Source: CAG-826 sp964504595
GTDB taxonomy: Bacteria; Bacillota_I; Bacilli_A; RFN20; CAG-826
Direction: 5' to 3'
Assembly (NCBI GenBank): GCA_964504595.1
Contig: CAZDEE010000003.1
Coordinates: 1 to 64,000, forward strand
Length of the DNA: 64,000 nucleotides
A program made the position numbers and the translations under genes. Position 1 is the first letter of the stretch, and the number at the start of each line of letters is the position of its first letter. Of the stretch, positions 61,304-64,000 are shown one piece after another. The notes under the pieces were generated by a model. The model ran no database searches. It saw only the letters and a program-made list of their open reading frames with translations, and had not been told where the DNA came from.

Positions 61304-63403
61304 TTATTTATAAGTTACTGCGGAACTTGATTGAGTCCATGTATAAGATGTTGATTCATTACTAATAGTATAAGAATTATTCAGTTTAAAAGAATCACTA
61401 CACACAAGTAAATTTGTATATGACATTTTTAAAACAAAAGAAATATCTGTATTACTTATGCTATATGTTCCCGCAGTAAAGGAATACTTACTAGTAGAAT
61501 TTCCACCCCATCCTCTAGGTCCTCCTGGTCCTCCACCCATAGATGAAGTAGAACCAAATAAAACATAATTAATTGTAGATGACGAAGGTGTCGTACATAC
61601 AGAACCCGCAGCAACAAAAGTTCCTCCAGTCATAGTCATTCTTCCATCAATATCCAAAGCTGAAGCCATTCCAGATGAAGACCCGCCTTTAGCAATAATA
61701 ACTCCGCCTTTTTGAACATAATCACCATTTGAATCTATCGCATCAGTATCTCCATTTCCAACTTCCGATTCAAGATATCCACCTTCTATTTGAATAAGAA
61801 TACTTAAATCACCTTTTTGTGCGTTCAATCCATCATCACTTGCATATATTTTATGAGTACCACCCTTAATATATATCTGATTAGCTTCTAAACCCTCATG
61901 TGATTCACTAATATTAACATTACCATCATTAATTACTAACATATGATCGGCATGAATGCCATCATCGCTACTTATAATATTAATATTTCCACCATCTATA
62001 GTAATATTTCCAATTCCAGTGTTACCATTTTCTAAATTTTCCCCTCTTGTACAATGGATACCATCATCATGAGTTTCAATTACAATATTACCTCCATTAA
62101 TAGAAATGTTATTATATGCGTTGATACCTTTTGCAGAATGTTCACTTTTATTTTGATTACCACTTTCCATTCCGCCTCCAAAAGATGAAGCTTGATATAT
62201 CGACCAATTGCCACTTAATACACCACTACTATCTTTAGTAATCGTATAAGTATCGTTGTTAGTATTTATTTTTCCTCCATCGCTTTTAGAGACATAATTA
62301 TCAAATGAGTTTTCACTTTGACTATCATTAAATTTATACACTTGAACATTTTCATAATTGTTTGGAACATCAATTTTATAAACATAATATCTTTGTTCTG
62401 CTCGATAATAGTCTGCTTCTTTCCAAATATAATCATCATCACTATTATAAAAAACTGCCGCATAACGATAAGAAGAACTATAGATATTGCTTTTAATTCT
62501 TAAATAAATAAAAGAAGCATCTGCTTTAACAATATCTTCTGTATATGAAGAGTATTTGCCAGTATATAAGTTTAAACTCAAACTATCATCTTCATTATTA
62601 ATAACTACATCATAAGACGCATCAATCGCGTCTAGAGCAGAATAGATATAAATATTGCCACTTAATATCGTAATAGTTCCTTTTTGATTACCTTTAGAAG
62701 AAATATTAGAAGAAGATGTTTTTAATCCATTTCCTCCTTTAGATATTGCTATAATATTTCCTGATTCAACAATAATGGAATCATTGGCTTTAATTGCGTT
62801 ATTAACTGCGGTAACCTTTAAAGTTAAATTTTTGATATTTAAATCATCTTTAGCATGAATACCATTGTTATAAGACGAATTAACTACTAAAATACCTTTT
62901 CCTTTTAAATCAAGATCCGCTTTTGAATATATTGCGGCATTTCCAACATCTGAAGATGTTGAATCATCTTTTAAAGTTCTAGTATCATTTAATTCATTAT
63001 AAGTATCTGCATTAGCTTTAATATCAACTTTATCAGCTTTTTCAACGTAAATCAAAGAATCGATTGAAGAAGTCATCGTTACCCCATTAAATAACAAATT
63101 TACTTTCTTTTCATCCGCAGAAACTCTAATTTGTCCATTATTTAATTTTCCTGAAATAGTATAATCTCCTTCTTCGACAATCGTATAGATATTTCCACTT
63201 ACAGTATATCCATTAGCCACATTTGTCTCTATTTTAAAATCGCCATTATTTTCTTGATAATTGTCATCAATATTTGAAATAACACTGTTTGTTATTAACG
63301 ATCCACTTGATGTTATATAGCTATTTATATTACTATTATCACCATTGACCGAACATGCACTGATAAACAAAAATGCTAGTGGTAATATGTATTTATTTTT
63401 CAT
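61304..63403 (-). CDS. Carbohydrate-binding-domain (DUF4353) lipoprotein
   Basis: After a lipobox (FLFISAC) comes a 699-residue secreted protein rich in right-handed beta-helix-like repeats. The segments NDTRTLKDDST and SKADLDLKGKGILVVNSSYN, with the recurring GIHAKDD, AIKANDS, DDGIHC, DDGIHAD, HEGLEAN and DDGLNAQ turns, are typical of DUF4353 proteins annotated as carbohydrate binding. Acidic turns may bind calcium. A Gly-rich GGPGGPRGWGG loop lies near the C-terminus. AAAGGAG precedes the ATG. Ligand unknown. Confidence 0.87.
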   Translation of the reverse strand: MKNKYILPLAFLFISACSVNGDNSNINSYITSSGSLITNSVISNIDDNYQENNGDFKIETNVANGYTVSGNIYTIVEEGDYTISGKLNNGQIRVSADEKKVNLLFNGVTMTSSIDSLIYVEKADKVDIKANADTYNELNDTRTLKDDSTSSDVGNAAIYSKADLDLKGKGILVVNSSYNNGIHAKDDLNIKNLTLKVTAVNNAIKANDSIIVESGNIIAISKGGNGLKTSSSNISSKGNQKGTITILSGNIYIYSALDAIDASYDVVINNEDDSLSLNLYTGKYSSYTEDIVKADASFIYLRIKSNIYSSSYRYAAVFYNSDDDYIWKEADYYRAEQRYYVYKIDVPNNYENVQVYKFNDSQSENSFDNYVSKSDGGKINTNNDTYTITKDSSGVLSGNWSIYQASSFGGGMESGNQNKSEHSAKGINAYNNISINGGNIVIETHDDGIHCTRGENLENGNTGIGNITIDGGNINIISSDDGIHADHMLVINDGNVNISESHEGLEANQIYIKGGTHKIYASDDGLNAQKGDLSILIQIEGGYLESEVGNGDTDAIDSNGDYVQKGGVIIAKGGSSSGMASALDIDGRMTMTGGTFVAAGSVCTTPSSSTINYVLFGSTSSMGGGPGGPRGWGGNSTSKYSFTAGTYSISNTDISFVLKMSYTNLLVCSDSFKLNNSYTISNESTSYTWTQSSSAVTYK

Positions 63404-63504
63404 TTTTTCATTCTCCTTTCATCATCAATATAATTGATAAATCTTAATAAAATGAAGCCAAAAACTAAATACATTATACACCAACTAGCAATGTTCAGTA
63501 TATT

Positions 63505-64000
63505 TTATTTCTTCTTAATAACTACGCCTAACACTGATATTAATGCAATAAAATACAGTATATTCATAGATGCTTTTCCGCATCCTTTATTGCTATTAAC
63601 TTCGTTAGAAATATTTTGACTAACCGATATATTTTTTACTTCAACTGAAAGTGTTTTATTTCCGTAAGTATATGTTCCTACAACTTTAGTATCAGAAACC
63701 GACAATTTATTTGGGCTCCAAACTATTTCAGAAGTAACATTTTCAATATCACCATTACTAAATTCCGCAAGAACTCTTAATCCAGTTGAATCAAAAGTTT
63801 CTCCCTCATAATATGATAATTTTGCTAAAGAACCTTCAACACTTAAATTAACTAATGTCTTTTCTGTTGGAATTGGAGTTGGATCTGGGTCTGGATCCGG
63901 GGTAGGATCTGGATTAACAGATGATTTAGATATTCTATATAAATTAATATCTTCTTGTGAGGATTTATAAGTCGTAAATCTTGGACTATTTTTATTGTAT
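63505..64000 (-). CDS. Surface protein with Ig-like domain and C-terminal anchor (partial)
   Basis: Only the last 164 residues are in the window; the gene starts beyond base 64000. RFTTYKSSQEDINLYRI ends an unseen upstream domain and is followed by a Pro/Asp spacer (NPDPTPDPDPDPTPIPTEKT). One bacterial Ig-like domain follows (LSYYEGETFDSTGLRVLAEF, DIENVTSEIVW). The C-terminus is NSNKGCGKASMNI, a hydrophobic helix (LYFIALISVLGVVI) and KKK, a tripartite anchor-like signal without LPxTG. Overall function cannot be read from this part. Confidence 0.75.
   Translation of the reverse strand, partial: YNKNSPRFTTYKSSQEDINLYRISKSSVNPDPTPDPDPDPTPIPTEKTLVNLSVEGSLAKLSYYEGETFDSTGLRVLAEFSNGDIENVTSEIVWSPNKLSVSDTKVVGTYTYGNKTLSVEVKNISVSQNISNEVNSNKGCGKASMNILYFIALISVLGVVIKKK

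Overview
The window comes from a strongly AT-rich Gram-positive chromosome. The genes look like those of a low-GC member of the Bacilli/Erysipelotrichia/Tenericutes-like gut lineages: lipoproteins with Ser/Thr/Asn-rich linkers, CotH, VanZ and YitT proteins, ECF S components, and partial sporulation genes. The standard bacterial code is in use. prfB encodes RF2 with the classic +1 frameshift site CTT-TGA-C, and murA ends in TGA, so the strain is not a UGA=Trp mollicute. No rRNA, tRNA, tmRNA or CRISPR array was found.

Layout. (1) 1-1745 has a different, less AT-biased codon flavour and holds the debris of a Clostridia-type mobile element: the start of a DUF4143-type ATPase, a small element-associated protein, and a RepA N-terminal stub joined by deletion to a ParB C-terminal tail. 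(2) 1870-7449 carries a THF-riboswitch-controlled folate S component (folT), a striking membrane protein with prephenate-dehydratase-like domains around a 2TM/beta-rich core, and a VanZ protein with a very large Ig-like insertion. (3) 7473-27316 is a dense minus-strand housekeeping run: smpB, rnr, secG, a second DUF4143 ATPase, uvrB, an S41 protease, yitT, prfB, secA, a cold-shock gene, comFC/comFA, a SpoIIQ-like M23 protein, rpiB, tsaC, a SpoIIR-like gene, prmC and prfA. The order prfA-prmC-spoIIR-tsaC-rpiB follows Bacillus. (4) 27427-34162 is plus-strand: a zinc-ribbon membrane protein, then the dnaX-ebfC-recR-tmk-holB-ricT-rsmI operon.

(5) 34283-47936 returns to the minus strand: yfhO, two small genes behind murA, a GT-C-like membrane protein behind two PII-like proteins and a DUF1538 transporter, an RluA-type pseudouridine synthase, mgtE, and a secreted GH43 lipoprotein. 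(6) 48293-58197 is mostly plus-strand: hpt, a secreted lipoprotein, an intact ISL3-type insertion sequence with an 8-bp target duplication, a CPA2 antiporter (minus), perR with a reverse rubrerythrin, a RimK-like ATP-grasp protein, queT under a preQ1-I riboswitch, a YcxB-like protein and a CotH lipoprotein. (7) 58262-64000 is minus-strand: cardiolipin synthase, a BaiN/HI0933-type flavoprotein, a large carbohydrate-binding-domain lipoprotein, and the C-terminus of an Ig-domain surface protein running off the end.

Two metabolite riboswitches (THF, preQ1) control vitamin or precursor uptake through ECF S components. The housekeeping operons are tightly packed with ATGA/TAATG overlaps, and many operon ends carry clear intrinsic terminators. 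The strongest candidates for something undescribed are the PDT/2TM-beta/PDT protein, the Ig-inserted VanZ, the PII-PII-DUF1538 module, and a set of 32-bp-phased repeats in front of the second DUF4143 ATPase.
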